DNA of 64,000 nt from Oenanthe sinensis (GCA_028671895.1 CM053802.1:32836201-32900200); one strand, 5' to 3'. Counted from the first letter of the stretch, positions 30,890 to 46,834 are shown. The notes: generated from the letters alone by a model not told the origin. Made by a program: numbers and translations.

Positions 30890-33800
30890 GTTTCAACATG
30901 AAAACAACTTGTAAACTCTTGTAAGATCAATCTTGAATCAATTAAATATGAAAACAATTCGTAACAATTTGAGGCTTCATTTTTGGCTCATTTGAACATG
31001 AAAATAATTTGAGACTTCATTCCTGGCTTGTTCGAACTTAGAAACAACTTGTAGCTTCATTATTGACTCGTTCGAACATGGAATCAACTTGTAAACTCCT
31101 GTAGGACAATTCTTTATTCCTTTGAAAATGAAAACAAGTTGAGGCTTCAATTTTGACTCGATCGAACTAAGAAACAAGTTGTAGCTTCATTCTTGACTCG
31201 TTTAGACATTGAAACAACTTGTAAACTCTTGTAGAATAATTCTTGGGTCATTTGAACATTAAAACATTATGTAACCATTTAAGGCTTCATTCATGACTCG
31301 TTCGAACTTAGAAACAACTTTTGGCTTCATTCTTCACTCATTCGGACATGGAAACAAATTGTAAACTCTTATAGGATCATTCTTGGCTCATTTGAACATG
31401 AAAGGAATTTGTAACAATTTGAGGCTTCATTCTTGACTCGTTCGAAATTTGGAAACAACTTGTGCCCTCACTCTTGACTCGTTCCAACATGAAAACAGCT
31501 TGTAAACTCTTGTACGATCAATCTTGGCTCATTTGAACTTGAAAACAATTCGTACCAACATGAGGCTTTAATCTTAACTTGTTCAAACTTGGAAACAATT
31601 TGTAGCTTCATTCTTGACTCGTTTCAACATGAAAACAACTTGTAAACTCTTGTATGATCAATCTTGGCTCATTTGAATTTTAAAACAATTCGTAACAATT
31701 TGAGGCTTTAATTTTTACTCGTTCAAACTTGGAAACAGTTTGTAGCTTCATTTTTGACTCGTTTCAACATGAAAACAACTTGTAAACTCTTGTAAGATCA
31801 ATCTTGGCTCAATTAAACATTAAAACAATTCGTAACAATTTGAGGCTTCATTTTTGGCTCATTTGAACATGAAAATAATTTGAGACTTCATTCTTGACTT
31901 GTTCGAACTTAGAAACAACTTGTAGCTTCATTATTGACTCGATCGAACATGGATTCAATTTGTAAACTCTTGTAGGATAATTCTTTACTCCTTTGAAAAT
32001 GAAAACAATTTGTGGCTTCAATTTTGACTCGATCGAACTCAGAAACAAGTTGTAGCTTCATTCTTGACTGGTTTAAACATTGAACCAACTTCTAAACTCT
32101 TTAATGATCATTCTTGTTTTATTTGAACATGAAAAAATTTGTAACAATTTAAGACTTCATTCTTGACTCGTTTGAACATAGAACCAACATTTAGCTTCAT
32201 TCTTCACTCGTTCGAACATGGAAACAACTTGTAAACTCTTGTAAGATCATTCTTGGCTCATTTGAATATGAAAGTAATTTGTAACAATTTGAGGCTTCAT
32301 TCTTGACCCTTTCGAACTTGGAAACAACTTGTTCCCTCATTCTTGACTCGTTTCAACATGAAAACAACTTGTAAACTCTTTTAGGATCAATCGTGGCTCA
32401 TTTAAATTTTAAAACAATTCGTAACAATTTGAGGCTTTAATTTTGATTCGTTCAAACTTGTAAACAGTTTGTAGCTTCATTCTTGACTCGTTTCAACATG
32501 AAAACAACTTGTAAACTCTTGTAAGATCAATCTTGGCTCAATTAAATATGAAAACATTTCGTAACAATTTGAGACTTCATTCTTGACTTGTTCGAACTTA
32601 GAAACAACTTGTAACTTCATTATTGACTCGTTCGAAATGAAATCAACTTGTACACTCTTGTAGGATAATTCTTTACTCCTTTGAAAATGAAAACAATTTA
32701 AGACTTCAATTTTGAATCGATCGAACAGAGAAACAAGTTATAGCTTCATTCTTGACTCGTTTAAACATTGAAACAACTTGTAAAATCTTGCAGGATCATT
32801 CTTGGCTCATTTGAACATGAAAGGAATTTTTAACAATTTAAGGCTTCATCCTTGACCCGTTCGAACTTAGAAACAACTTGTAGCTTCATTCTTCACTTGT
32901 TCGAACATTAAATCAACTTGTAAACTCTTGTAGGATAATTCTTTACTCCTTTGAAAATGAAAACAATTTAAGACTTCAATTTTGAATCGATCGAACAGAG
33001 AAACAAGTTGTAGCTTTATTCTTGACTCGTTTAGACATTGAAACAACTTGTAAACTCTTGTAGAATAATTCTTGGGTCATTTGAACATGAAAACATTCTG
33101 TAACAATTTAAGACTTCATTCATGACTCGTTCGAACTTAGAAAGAACTTTTAGCTTCATTCTTCACTCGTTCGGACATGGAAACAACTTGTAAACTCTTG
33201 TAGGATCATTCTTGGCTCATTTGAACATGAAAGGAATTTGTAACAATTTCAGGCTTCATTCTTGACTCGTTCGAACTTGGAAACAACTTGTACCCTCATT
33301 CTTAACTCGTTCCAACATGAAAACAACTTGTAAACTCTTATACGATCAATCTTGGTTCATTTGAACTTGAAAACAATTATACCAATTTGAGGCTTTAATC
33401 TTGACTCGTTCAAACTTGGAAACAATTTGTAGCTTCATTCTTGACTCGTTTCAACATGAAAACAACTTGTAAGCTCTTGTATGATCAATCTTGGCTCATT
33501 TGAATTTTAAAACAATTCGTAACAATTTGAGGCTTTAATTTTGAATCGTTCAAACTTGGAAGCAGTTTGTAGCTTCATTCTTGACTCGTTTCAACATGAA
33601 AACAACTTGTAAACTCTTGTAAGATCAATCTTGGCTCAATTAAACATGAAAACAATTCGTAACAATTTGAGGCTTCATTTTTTGCTCATTTGAACATGAA
33701 AATAATTTGAGATTTCATTCTTGACTTGTTCGAACTTAGAACAACTTGTAGCTTCATTATTGACTCGATCGAACATGGAATCAACTTGTAAACTCTTGTA

Positions 33801-36800
33801 GGATAATTCTTTACTCCTTTGAAAATGAAAACAATTATGGCTTCAATTTTGACTCGATCGAACTGAGAAACAAGTTGTAGCTTCATTCTTGACTGGTTTA
33901 AACATTGAACCAACTTGTAAACTCTTTTATGATCATTCTTGGGTCATTTAAACATGAAAACATTTTGTAACAATTTAAGACTTCATTCTTGACTCGTTTG
34001 AACATAGAAACAACATTTAGCTTCATTCTTCACTCGTTCGGACATGGAAACAACTTGTAAACTCTTGTAAGATCATTCTTGGCTCATTTGAACATGAAAG
34101 TAATTTGTAACAATTTGAGGCTTCATTCTTGACCCTTTTGAACTTGGAAACAACTTGTTCCCTCATTCTTTACTCGTTTCAACATGAAAATAACTTGTAA
34201 ACTCTTGTAGGATCAATCTTGGCTCATTTGAACTTGAAAACAATTCGTAAGAATTTGAGGCTTTAATCTTGACTCGTTCAAACTTGGAAACAATTTGTAG
34301 CTTCATTCTTGACTCGTTTCAACATGAAAACAACTTGTAAACTCTTGTAAGATCAATCTTGAATCAATTAAATACAAAAAAAATTCGTAACAATTTGAGG
34401 CTTCATTTTTGGCTCATTTGAACATGAAAATAATTTGAGACATCATTCCTGACTTGTTCGAACTTAGAAACAACTTGTAGCTTCATTATTGACTCGTTCG
34501 AACGTGGAATCAACTTGTAAACTCCTGTAGGATAATTCTTTATTCCTTTGAAAATAAAAACAAGTGGAGGCTTCAATTTTGCTCGATCGAACTGAGAAAC
34601 AAGTTGTAGCTTCATTCTTGACTCGTTTAGACATTGAAACAACTTGTAATCTCTTGTAGAATAATTCTTGGGTCATTTGAACATGAAAACATTCTGTAAC
34701 AATTTAAGACTTCATTCATGACTCGTTCGAACTTAGAAAGAACTTTTAGCTTCATTCTTCACTTGTTCGGACATGGAAACAACTTGTAAACTCTTGTAGG
34801 ATCATTCTTGGCTCATTTGAACATGAAAGGAATTTGTAACAATTTCAGGCTTCATTCTTGACTCGTTCGAACTTGGAAACAACCTGTACCCTCATTTTTA
34901 ACTCCTTCCAACATGAAAACAACTTGTAAACTCTTATACGATCAATCTTGGCTCATTTGAACTTGAAAACAATTATACCAACTTGAGGCTTTAATCTTGA
35001 CTCGTTCAAACTTGGAAACAATTTGTAGCTTCATTCTTGACTCGTTTCAACATGAAAACAACTTGTAAGATCTTGTATGATCAATCTTGGCTCATTTGAA
35101 TTTTAAAACAATTCGTAACAATTTGAGGCTTTAATTTTAAATCGTTCAAACTTGGAAGCAGTTTGTAGCTTCATTCTTGACTCGTTTCAACATGAAAACA
35201 ACTTGTAAATTCTTGTAAGATCAATCTTGGCTCAATTAAACATGAAAACAATTCGTAACAATTTGAGGTTTCATTTTTGGCTCATTTGAACATGAAAATA
35301 ATTTGAGATTTCATTTTTGACTTGTTCGAACTTAGAACAACTTGTAGCTTCATTATTGACTCGATCGAACATGGAATCAACTTGTAAACTATTGTAGGAT
35401 AATTCTTTACTCCTTTGAAAATGAAAACAATTATGGCTTCAATTTTGACTCGATCGAACTGAGAAACAAGTTGTAGCTTCATTCTTGACTGGTTTAAACA
35501 TTGAACCAACTTGTAAACTCTTTTATGATCATTCTTGGGTCATTTAAACATGAAAACATTTTGTAACAATTTAAGACTTCATTCTTGACTCGTTTGAACA
35601 TAGAAACAACATTTAGCTTCATTCTTCACTCGTTCGGACATGGAAATAACTTGTAAACTCTTGTAAGATCATTCTTGGCTCATTTGAACATGAAAGTAAT
35701 TTGTAACAATTTGAGGCTTCATTCTTGACCCTTTTGAACTTGGAAACAACTTGTTCCCTCATTATTTACTCGTTTCAACATGAAAATAACTTGTAAACTC
35801 TTGTAGGATCAATCTTGGCTCATTTGAACTTGAAAACAATTCGTAAGAATTTGAGGCTTTAATCTTGACTCGTTCAAACTTGGAAACAATTTGTAGCTTC
35901 ATTCTTGACTCGTTTCAACATGAAAACAACTTGAAAACTCTTGTAAGTTCAATCTTGAATCAATTAAATAAGAAAAAAATTCGTAACAATTTGAGGCTTC
36001 ATTTTTGGCTCATTTGAACATGAAAATAATTTGAGACATCATTCCTGACTTGTTCGAACTTAGAAACAACTTGTAGCTTCATTATTGACTCGTTCGAACG
36101 TGGAATCAACTTGTAAACTCCTGTAGGATAATTCTTTATTCCTTTGAAAATAAAAACAAGTGGAGGCTTCAGTTTTGCTCGATCGAACTGAGAAACAAGT
36201 TGTAGCTTCATTCTTGACTCGTTTAGACATTGAAACAACTTGTAATCTCTTGTAGAATAATTCTTGGGTCATTTGAACATGAAAACATTCTGTAACAATT
36301 TAAGACTTCATTCATGACTCGTTCGAACTTAGAAAGAACTTTTAGCTTCATTCTTCACTCGTTCGGACATGGAAACAACTTGTAAACTCTTGTAGGATCA
36401 TTCTTGGCTCATTTGAACATGAAAGGAATTTGTAACAATTTCAGGCTTCATTCTTGCTCGTTCGAACTTGGAAACAACTTGTACCCTCATTCTTAACTCG
36501 TTCCAACATGAAAACAACTTGTAAACTCTTGTACGATCAATCTTGGCTCATTTGAACTTGAAAACAATTATACCAACTTGAGGCTTTAATCTTGACTCGT
36601 TCAAACTTGGAAACAATTTGTAGCTTCATTCTTGACTCGTTTCAACATGAAAACAACTTGTAAGCTCTTGTATGATCAATCTTGGCTCATTTGAATTTTA
36701 AAACAATTCGTAACAATTTGAGGCTTTAATTTTGAATCGTTCAAACTTGGAAGCAGTTTGTAGCTTCATTCTTGACTCGTTTCAACATGAAAACAACTTG

Positions 36801-39800
36801 TAAACTCTTGTAAGATCAATCTTGGCTCAATTAAACATGAAAACAATTCGTAACAATTTGAGGCTTCATTTTTGGCTCATTTGAACATGAAAATAATTTA
36901 AGATTTCATTCTTGACATGTTCGAACTTAGAACAACTTGTAGCTTCATTATTGACTCGATCGAACATGGAATCAACTTGTAAACTATTGTAGGATAATTC
37001 TTTACTCCTTTGAAAATGAAAACAATTATGGCTTCAATTTTGACTCGATCGAACTGAGAAACAAGTTGTAGCTTCATTCTTGACTGGTTTAAACATTGAA
37101 CCAACTTGTAAACTCTTTTATGATCATTCTTGGGTCATTTAAACATGAAAACATTTTATAACAATTTAAGACTTCATTCTTGACTCGTTTGAACATAGAA
37201 ACAACATTTAGCTTCATTCTTCACTCGTTCGGACATGGAAATAACTTGTAAACTCTTGTAAGATCATTCTTGGCTCATTTGAACATGAAAGTAATTTGTA
37301 ACAATTTGAGGCTTCATTCTTGACCCTTTTGAACTTGGAAACAACTTGTTCCCTCATTATTTACTCGTTTCAACATGAAAATAACTTGTAAACTCTTGTA
37401 GGATCAATCTTGGCTCATTTGAACTTGAAAACAATTCGTAAGAATTTGAGGCTTTAATCTTGACTCGTTCAAACTTGGAAACAATTTGTAGCTTCATTCT
37501 TGACTCGTTTCACCATGAAAACAACTTGAAAACTCTTGTAAGATCAATCTTGAATCAATTAAATAAGAAAAAAATTCGTAACAATTTGAGGCTTCATTTT
37601 TGGCTCATTTGAACATGAAAATAATTTGAGACATCATTCCTGACTTGTTCGAACTTAGAAACAACTTGTAGCTTCATTATTGACTCGTTCGAACGTGGAA
37701 TCAACTTGTAAACTCCAGTAGGATAATTCTTTATTCCTTTGAAAATAAAAACAAGTGGAGGCTTCAGTTTTGCTCGATCGAACTGAGAAACAAGTTGTAG
37801 CTTCATTCTTGACTCGTTTAGACATTGAAACAACTTGTAATCTCTTGTAGAATAATTCTTGGGTCATTTGAACATGAAAACATTCTGTAACAATTTAAGA
37901 CTTCATTCATGACTCGTTCGAACTTAGAAAGAACTTTTAGCTTCATTCTTCACTCGTTCGGACATGGAAACAACTTGTAAACTCTTGTAGGATCATTCTT
38001 GGCTCATTTGAACATGAAAGGAATTTGTAACAATTTCAGGCTTCATTCTTGCTCGTTCGAACTTGGAAACAACTTGTACCCTCATTCTTAACTCGTTCCA
38101 ACATGAAAACAACTTGTAAACTCTTGTACGATCAATCTTGGCTCATTTGAACTTGAAAACAATTATACCAACTTGAGGCTTTAATCTTGACTCGTTCAAA
38201 CTTGGAAACAATTTGTAGCTTCATTCTTGACTCGTTTCAACATGAAAACAACTTGTAAGCTCTTGTATGATCAATCTTGGCTCATTTGAATTTTAAAACA
38301 ATTCGTAACAATTTGAGGCTTTAATTTTGAATCGTTCAAACTTGGAAGCAGTTTGTAGCTTCATTCTTGACTCGTTTCAACATGAAAACAACTTGTAAAC
38401 TCTTGTAAGATCAATCTTGGCTCAATTAAACATGAAAACAATTCGTAACAATTTGAGGCTTCATTTTTGGCTCATTTGAACATGAAAATAATTTAAGATT
38501 TCATTCTTGACATGTTCGAACTTAGAACAACTTGTAGCTTCATTATTGACTCGATCGAACATGGAATCAACTTGTAAACTATTGTAGGATAATTCTTTAC
38601 TCCTTTGAAAATGAAAACAATTATGGCTTCAATTTTGACTCGATCGAACTGAGAAACAAGTTGTAGCTTCATTCTTGACTGGTTTAAACATTGAACCAAC
38701 TTGTAAACTCTTTTATGATCATTCTTGGGTCATTTAAACATGAAAACATTTTGTAACAATTTAAGACTTCATTCTTGACTCGTTTGAACATAGAAACAAC
38801 ATTTAGCTTCATTCTTCACTCGTTCGGACATGGAAATAACTTGTAAACTCTTGTAAGATCATTCTTGGCTCATTTGAACATGAAAGTAATTTGTAACAAT
38901 TTGAGGCTTCATTCTTGACCCTTTTGAACTTGGAAACAACTTGTTCCCTCATTATTTACTCGTTTCAACATGAAAATAACTTGTAAACTCTTGTAGGATC
39001 AATCTTGGCTCATTTGAACTTGAAAACAATTCGTAAGAATTTGAGGCTTTAATCTTGACTCGTTCAAACTTGGAAACAATTTGTAGCTTCATTCTTGACT
39101 CGTTTCAACATGAAAACAACTTGTAAACTCTTGTAAGATCAATCTTGAATCAATTAAATAAGAAAAAAATTCGTAACAATTTGAGGCTTCATTTTTGGCT
39201 CATTTGAACATGAAAATAATTTGAGACATCATTCCTGACTTGTTCGAATTTAGAAACAACTTGTAGCTTCATTGTTGACTCGTTCGAACGTGGAATCAAC
39301 TTGTAAACTCCAGTAGGATAATTCTTTATTCCTTTGAAAATAAAAACAAGTGGAGGCTTCAGTTTTGCTCGATCGAACTGAGAAACAAGTTGTAGCTTCA
39401 TTCTTGACTCGTTTAGACATTGAAACAACTTGTAATCTCTTGTAGAATAATTCTTGGGTCATTTGAACATGAAAACATTTTGTAACAATTTAAGACTTCA
39501 TTCATGACTCGTTCGAACTTAGAAAGAACTTTTAGCTTCATTCTTCACTCGTTCGGACATGGAAACAACTTGTAAACTCTTGTAGGATCATTCTTGGCTC
39601 ATTTGAACATGAAAGGAATTTGTAACAATTTGAGGCTTCATTCTTGACTCGTTTGAACTTGGAAACAACTCGTTCCCTCATTCTTTACTCGTTTCAACAT
39701 GAATAATAACTTGTAAACTCTTGTAGGATAAATCTTGGCTCATTTGAACTTGAAAACAATTTGTAAGAATTTGAGGCTTTAATCTTGACTCGTTCAAACT

Positions 39801-42800
39801 TGGAAACAATTTGTAACTTCATTCTTGACCCGTTTCAACATGAAAACAACTTGTAAACTCTTGTAGGATCAATCTTGGCTCATTTAAATTTTAAAATAAA
39901 TCGTAACAATTTGTGGCTTTAATTTTGACTCGTTCAAACTTGGAAGCAGTTTGTAGCTTCATTCTTGACTCGTTTCAACATGAAAACAACTTGTAAACTC
40001 TTGTAAGATCAATCTTGGCTCAATTAAAAATGAAAACATTTCGTACCAATTTGAGGCTTAATTTTTTGATCATTTGAACATGAAAATAATTTGAGACTTC
40101 ATTCTTGACTTGTTCGAACTTAGAAACAACTTGTAACTTCATTATTGACTCGTTCGAACATGGAATCGACTTGTAAACTCTTGTAGGATAATTCTTTACT
40201 CCTTTGAAAATGAAAACAATTTAAGACTTTAATTTTGACTCGTTCGAACAGAGAAACAAGTTGTAGCTTCATTCTTGACTCGTTTAAACATTGAAACAAC
40301 TTGTAAATTCTTGTAGGATCATTCTTGGTTCATTTGAACATGAAAGGAATTTGTAACAATTTGAGGCTTCATTCTTGACTCGTTCGAACTGGGAAACAAC
40401 TTGTACCCTCATTCTTGACTCGTTCCAACATGAAAACAACTTGTAAACTCTTGTACGATCAATCTTGGCTCATTTGAACTTGCTAACAATTCGTACCAAC
40501 TTGAGGCTTTAATCTTGACTCGTTCAAACGTGGAAACAGTTTATTGCTTCATTCTTGACTCGTTTCAACATGAAAACAACTTGTAAACTCTTGTCAGATC
40601 AATCTTGGCTCAATTAAACATGAAAACAATTCGTAACAATTTGAGACTTCATTTTTGGCTCATTTGAACATGAAAATAATCTGAGACTTCATTCTTGACT
40701 TGTTCGAACTTAGAAACAACTTGTAGCTTCATTATTGACTCGATCGAACATGGAATCAACTTGTAAACTCTTGTAGGATAATTCTTTACACCTTTGAGAA
40801 TGAAAACAATTTGTGGCTTCAATTTTGACTCGATCGAACTGAGAAACAAGTTGTAGCTTCATTCTTGACTGGTTTAAACATTGAACCAACTTGTAAACTA
40901 TTTTATGATCATTCTTGGGTCATTTGAACATGAAAACATTTTGTAACAATTTAAGACTTCATTCTTGACTCGTTTGAACTTAGAAACAACATTTAGCTTC
41001 ATTCTTCACTCGTTCGGACATGGAAACAACTTATAAACTCTTGTAAGATCATTCTTGGCACATTCAAACATAAAAGTAATTTGTAACAATTTGAGGCTTC
41101 ATTCTTGACCCTTTCGAACTTGAAAACAACTTGTTCCCTCATTCTTGACTCGTTTCAACATGAAAATAACTTGTAAACTCTTGTAGGATCAATCTTGACT
41201 CATTTGAATTTGAAAACAATTCGTAAGAATTTGAGGCTTTAACCTTGACTCATTCGAATTGGGAAACAACTTGTACCCTCATTCTTGACTCGTTACAACA
41301 TGAAAACAACTTGTAAACTCTTGTACGATCAATCTTGGCTCATTTAAACTTAAAAATAATTTGTACCAACTTGAGGCTTTAATCTTCACTCGTTCAAACT
41401 TGGAAACAATTTGTAACTTCATTCTTGACTCGTTTTAACATGAAAACAACTTGTAAACTCTTGTATGATCAATCTTGGCTACTTTGAATTTTAAAACAAT
41501 TCGTAACAATTTGAGGCTTTAATTTTGGCTCGTTCAAACTTGGAAACAGTTTGTAGCTTCATTCTTGACTCGTTTCAATATGAAAACAACTTGTAAACTC
41601 TTGTTAGATCAATCTTGGCTCAATTAAACATGAAAACATTTCGCAACAATTTGAAGTTTCATTTTTGGATCATTTGTACATGAAAATAATTTGAGACTTC
41701 ATTCTTGACTTGTTCGAACTTAGAAACAACTTGTAAATTCATTATTGACTCGTTTGAACATGGAATCAACCTGTAAACTCTTGTAGGATAATTCTTTACT
41801 CGTTTGAAAATGAAAACAATTTAAGACTTCAATTTTGACTCGATTGAACAGAGAAACAAGTTGTAGCTTCATTGTTGACTCGTTTAAACATTGAAATAAC
41901 TTGTAAATTCTTGTAGGATAATTCTTGGTTCATTTGAACATGAAAGGAATTTCTAACAATTTGAGGTTTCATTCTTGACTCGTTCGAACTGGGAAACAAC
42001 TTGTAACTTCATTATTGACTCGTTCGAACATGGAATCAACTTGTAAACTCTTGTAGGATAATTCTTTACTCCTTTGAAAATGAAAAAAATTCGTGGCTTC
42101 AATTTTGACTCGATCGAACTGAGAAACAAGTTGTAACTTCATTCTTGACTGGTTTAAACATAGAACCAACTTGTAAACTCTTTTATGATCATTCTTGGGT
42201 CATTTGAACATGAAAACATTTTGTAACAATTTAAGACTTCATTCTTGACTCGTTTGAATTTAGAAACAACATTTAGCTTCATTCTTCCCTCGTTCGGACA
42301 TGGAAACAACTTGTAAACTCTTGTAAGATCATTCTTGGCTCATTTGAACATGAAAGTAATTTGTAACAATTTGAGGCTTCATTCTTGACCCTTTCGAACT
42401 TGGAAACAACTTGTTCCCTCATTCTTAACTCGTTTCAACATGAAACTAACTTGTAAACTCTTGTAGGATCAATCTTGGCTCATTTGAACTTGAAAACAAT
42501 TCGTAACAATTTGAAGCTTTAATCTTGACTCGTTCAAAGTTGGAAACAATTTGTAGCTTCATTCTTGACTCGTTTCAACATGAAAATAACTTGTAAAATC
42601 TTGTAAGATCAATCTTGGCTCAATTAAATATGAAAACATTTCGTAACAATTCGAGGATTCATTTTTCGATTATTTGAACATGAAAATAATTTGAGACTTC
42701 ATTCTTGACTTGTTCGAACTTAGAAACAACTTGTTAGTTCATTATTGACTCGTTCGAACATGGAATCAACTTGTAAACTCTTGTAGGATAATTCTTTACT

Positions 42801-45800
42801 CCTTTGAAAATGAAAACAATTTAAGAGTTCAATTTTGACTCGATCGAACAGAGAAACAAGTTGTAGCTTCATTCTTGACTCGTTTAAACATTGAAACAAC
42901 TTGTAAAATCTTGTAGGATCATTCTTGGCTTATTTGAACATGAAAGGAATTTGTAACAATTTAAGGCTTCATCCTTGACCCGTTCGAACTTGGAAACAAC
43001 TTGTTCCCTAATTCTTGACTCGTTTCAACATGAAAATAACTTGTAAACTCTTGTAGGATCAATCTTGGCTCATTTAAACTTGAAAACAATTCATAACAAT
43101 TTGAAGCTTTAATCTTGACTCGTTCAAACTTGGAAACAATTTGTAGCTTCATTCTTGACTCGTTTCAACATGAAAACAACTTGTAAACTCTTGTAGGATC
43201 AATCTTGGCTCATTTGAATTTTAAAACAATTCGTAATAATTTGAGGCTTTAATTATGACTCGTTCAAACTTGGAAACAGTTTGTATCTTCATTCTGGACT
43301 CGTTTCAACATGAAAACAACTTATAAACTCTTGTAAGATCAAACTTGAATCAAATAAACATGAAAACAATTCGTAACAATTTGAGGCTTCATTTTTGGCT
43401 CATTTGAACATGAAATTAATTTGGGACTTCATTCTTGACTTGTTCGAACTTAGAAACAACTTGTACCTTCATTATTGACTCGTTCAAACATGGAATCAAC
43501 TTGTAAACTCCTGTAGGATAATTCTTTATTTCTTTGAAAATGAAAACTGTTTGAGGTTTCAATTTTGACTCGATCGAACTGAGAAACAAGTTGTAGCTTC
43601 ATTCTTGATTCGTTTAGACATTGAAACAACTTAACTCTTGTATTATAATTCTTGGGTCATTTGAACATGAAAACATTCTGTAACAATTTAAAACTTCATT
43701 CATGACTCGTTCGAACTTAGAAACAACTTTTAGCTTCATTCTTCACTTGTCCGGACATGGAAACAACTTGTAAACTCTTGTAGGATCATTCTTGGCTAAT
43801 TTGAACACGAAAGGAATTTGTAACAATTTGAGGCTTCATTCTTGACTCGTTCGAACTTGGAAACAACTTGTACCCTCATTCTTGACTCGTTTCAACATAA
43901 AAACAACTTATGAACTCTGGTAGGAACAATCTTGGCTCATTTGAATTTTAAAACAATTAGTAGAAATTTGAGGCGTTAATTTTGACTCGTTCAAACTTGA
44001 AAACAATTTATAACTTCACTCTTGACTCGTTTCAACGTAAAAACAACATGTAAACTCTTGTAAGATCAATCTCGGATCAATTAAAAATGAAAACAATTCG
44101 TAACAATTTGAGGCTTCATTTTTAGCTCATTTGAACATGAAAATAATTTAAGACTTCATTCCTGACTTACTCGAACTCAGAAACAACTTGTAACTTCATT
44201 ATTGACTCGTTCGAACATAGAATCAACTTGTAAACTCTTGTAGGATAATTCTTTACTCCTTTGAAAATGAAAACAATTTAAGACTTCAATTTTGACTCGA
44301 TCTAACAGAGAAACAAGTTGTAGCTTCATTCTTGATTCGTTTAAACATTGAAACAACTTGTAAAATCTTGTAGGATCATTCTTGGCTCATTTGAACATGA
44401 AAGGAATTTGTAACAATTTAAGGCTTCATCCTTGACCCGTTCGAACTTGGAAACAACTTGTTCCCTCACCCTTGACTCGTTTCACCATGAAAATAACTTG
44501 TAAACTCTTGTAGGATCAATCTTGGCTCATTTAAAGTTGAAAACAATTCGTAACAAGTTGTAGCTTCATTCTTGACTCGTTTAAACATTGAAACAACTTG
44601 TAAAATCTTGTAGGATCATTCTTGGCTCATTTGAACATGAAAGGAATTCGTAACAACTTGAGTAAAATCTTGACTCGTTAAAACTTGGAAACAATTTGTA
44701 GCTTCATTCTTGACTAGTTTCAACATGAAAACAACTTGTAAACTCTTGTAGGATCAATCTTGGCTCATTTGAACATGAAAACAATTCGTAACAACTTGAG
44801 GCTTTAATCTTGACTCGTTCAAACTTGGAAACAATTTGTAGCTTCATTCTTGACTTGTTTCAACATGAAAACAACTTTTAAACTCTTGTATGATCAATCT
44901 TGGCTCATTTGAATTTTAAAACAATTCGTAACAATTTGAGGCTTTAATTTTGAATCGTTCAAACTTGGATGCAGTTTGTAGCTTCATTCTTGACTCGTTT
45001 CAACATGAAAACAACTTGTAAATTCTTGTAGGATCAATCTTGGCTCCTTTGAACTTGAAAACAATTCGTAACAACTTGAGGCTTTAATCTTGACTCGTTC
45101 AAACTTGGAAACAATTTGTAGCTTCATTCTTGACTCGTTTCAACATGAAAACAACTTTTAAACTCTTGTATGATCAATCTTGGCTCATTTGAATTTTAAA
45201 ACAATTCGTAACAAATTGAGGCTTTAATTTTGAATCGTTCAAACTTAGATGCAGTTTATAGCTTCATTCTTGACTCGTTTCAACATGAAAACAACTTGTA
45301 AACTCTTGTAAGATCAATCTTGGCTCAATTAAACATGAAAACAATTCGTAACAATTTGAGGCTTCATTTTTAGCTCATTTGAACATGAAAATAATTTAAT
45401 ACTTCATTCCTGACTTGCTCGAACTTAGAAACAACTTGTAACTTCATTATTGACTCGTTCGAACATGGAATGAACTTGTAAACACTTGTAGGATAATTCT
45501 TTACTCCTTTGAAAATGAAAACAATTTAAGACTTCAATTTTGACTCGATCTAACAGAGAAAAGTTTTAGCTTCATTCTTGACTCGTTTAAACGTTGAAAC
45601 AACTTGTAAAATCTTGTAGGATCATTCTTGGCTCATTTAAACTTGAAAACAATTCGTAACAATTTGAAGCTTTAATCTTGACTCGTTCAAACTTGGAAAC
45701 AATTTGTAGCTTCATTCTTGACTCGTTTCAACATTAAACAACTTGTAAACTCTTGTAGGATCAATCTTGGCTCATTTGAACTCTAAAACAATTCGTAACA

Positions 45801-46834
45801 ACTTGAGGCTTCATTTTTAGCTCATTTGAACATGAAAATAATTTAAGACTTCATTCCTGACTTGCTCGAACTTAGAAACAACTTATAGCTTCATTATTGA
45901 CTCGTTCGAAAATGGAATCAACATAGAAACTCTTGTAGAATAATTCTTTATTCCTTTGAAAATGAAAACAATTTGAGGCTTCAATTTTGACTCCATCGAA
46001 CTGAGAAACAAGTTGTAGCTTCATTCTTGACTCGTTTAAACATTGAAACAACTTGTAAACTCGTATAGGATCATTCTTGGGTCATTTGAACATGGAAACA
46101 TTATGTAACAATTTAAGACTTCTTTCATTACTCGTTCAAGCTTAGAAAGAATTTTTAGCTTCATTCTTCACTCGTTCGGACATGGAAACAACTTGTAAAC
46201 TCTTGTAGGATCATTCTTGGCTCATTTAAACATGAAAGGAATTTGTAACAATTTGAGGTTTCATTCTTGACTCGTTCGAACTTGGAAACAACTTGTACCC
46301 TCATTCTTGACTCATTTAAACATGAAAACAACTTGTAAACTCTTGTAGAATTAATCTTGGCACATTTCAACTTTAAAACAATTCGTAACAATTTAAGGCT
46401 CTAATCTTGACTCTTTCAAACTCAGAAACAGTTTGTTGATTCATTCTTGACTCGTTTCAACATTAAAACAACTTGTAAACTCTTGTAGGATCAATCTTGG
46501 CTCATTTGAATTTTAAAACAATTCGTAACAAATTAAGGCTCTAATCTTGACTCGTTCAAACTCAGAAACAGTTTGTTGATTCATTCTTGACTCGTTTCAA
46601 CATAAAAACAACTTGTAAACTCTTGTAAGATAAATCTTAGATCAATTAAAAATGGAAACAATTCGTAACAATTTGAGGCTTCATTTTTAGCTCATTTGAA
46701 CATGAAAATAATTTAAGACTTCATTCCTGACTTGCTCGAAATTAGAAACAACTTGTAACTTCATTATTGACTCGTTCGAAAATGGAATCAACTTAGAAAC
46801 TCTTGTAGAATAATTCTTTATTCCTTTGAAAATG
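30890..46834. repeat. Satellite array, middle segment
   Basis: About 16 kb of tandem, diverged units of the same family as 2987-4561, built of 40- and 50-bp subunits (cores CTTCATTCTTGACTCGTTC and GATCATTCTTGGCTCATTTG). Many short minus-strand ORFs of 60-80 codons recur with the repeat period; they are by-products of the repeat. No gene is seen. A local ~280-bp period recurs around 44780-45170. Confidence 0.95.
33000..39645. repeat. Higher-order repeat, ~1,595-bp period, four copies plus a partial
   Basis: Landmark TAGAATAATTCTTGGGTC recurs at about 33061, 34657, 36253, 37848 and 39443, spacing 1,595-1,596. The copies are near-identical, unlike the diverged units on either side, with copy-specific variants such as a one-base loss in CATTCTTGCTCG of the later copies. 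This implies recent local amplification by unequal exchange or a similar process. Confidence 0.93.

Noticed and set aside
30977..46391. Many minus-strand ORFs of 60-80 codons beginning MFLSSIESKLKPQ or MFQCLNESRMKLQ
   Set aside because: They recur with the satellite period, change frame between units and have no independent support; they are by-products of a repeat lacking stops on that strand.
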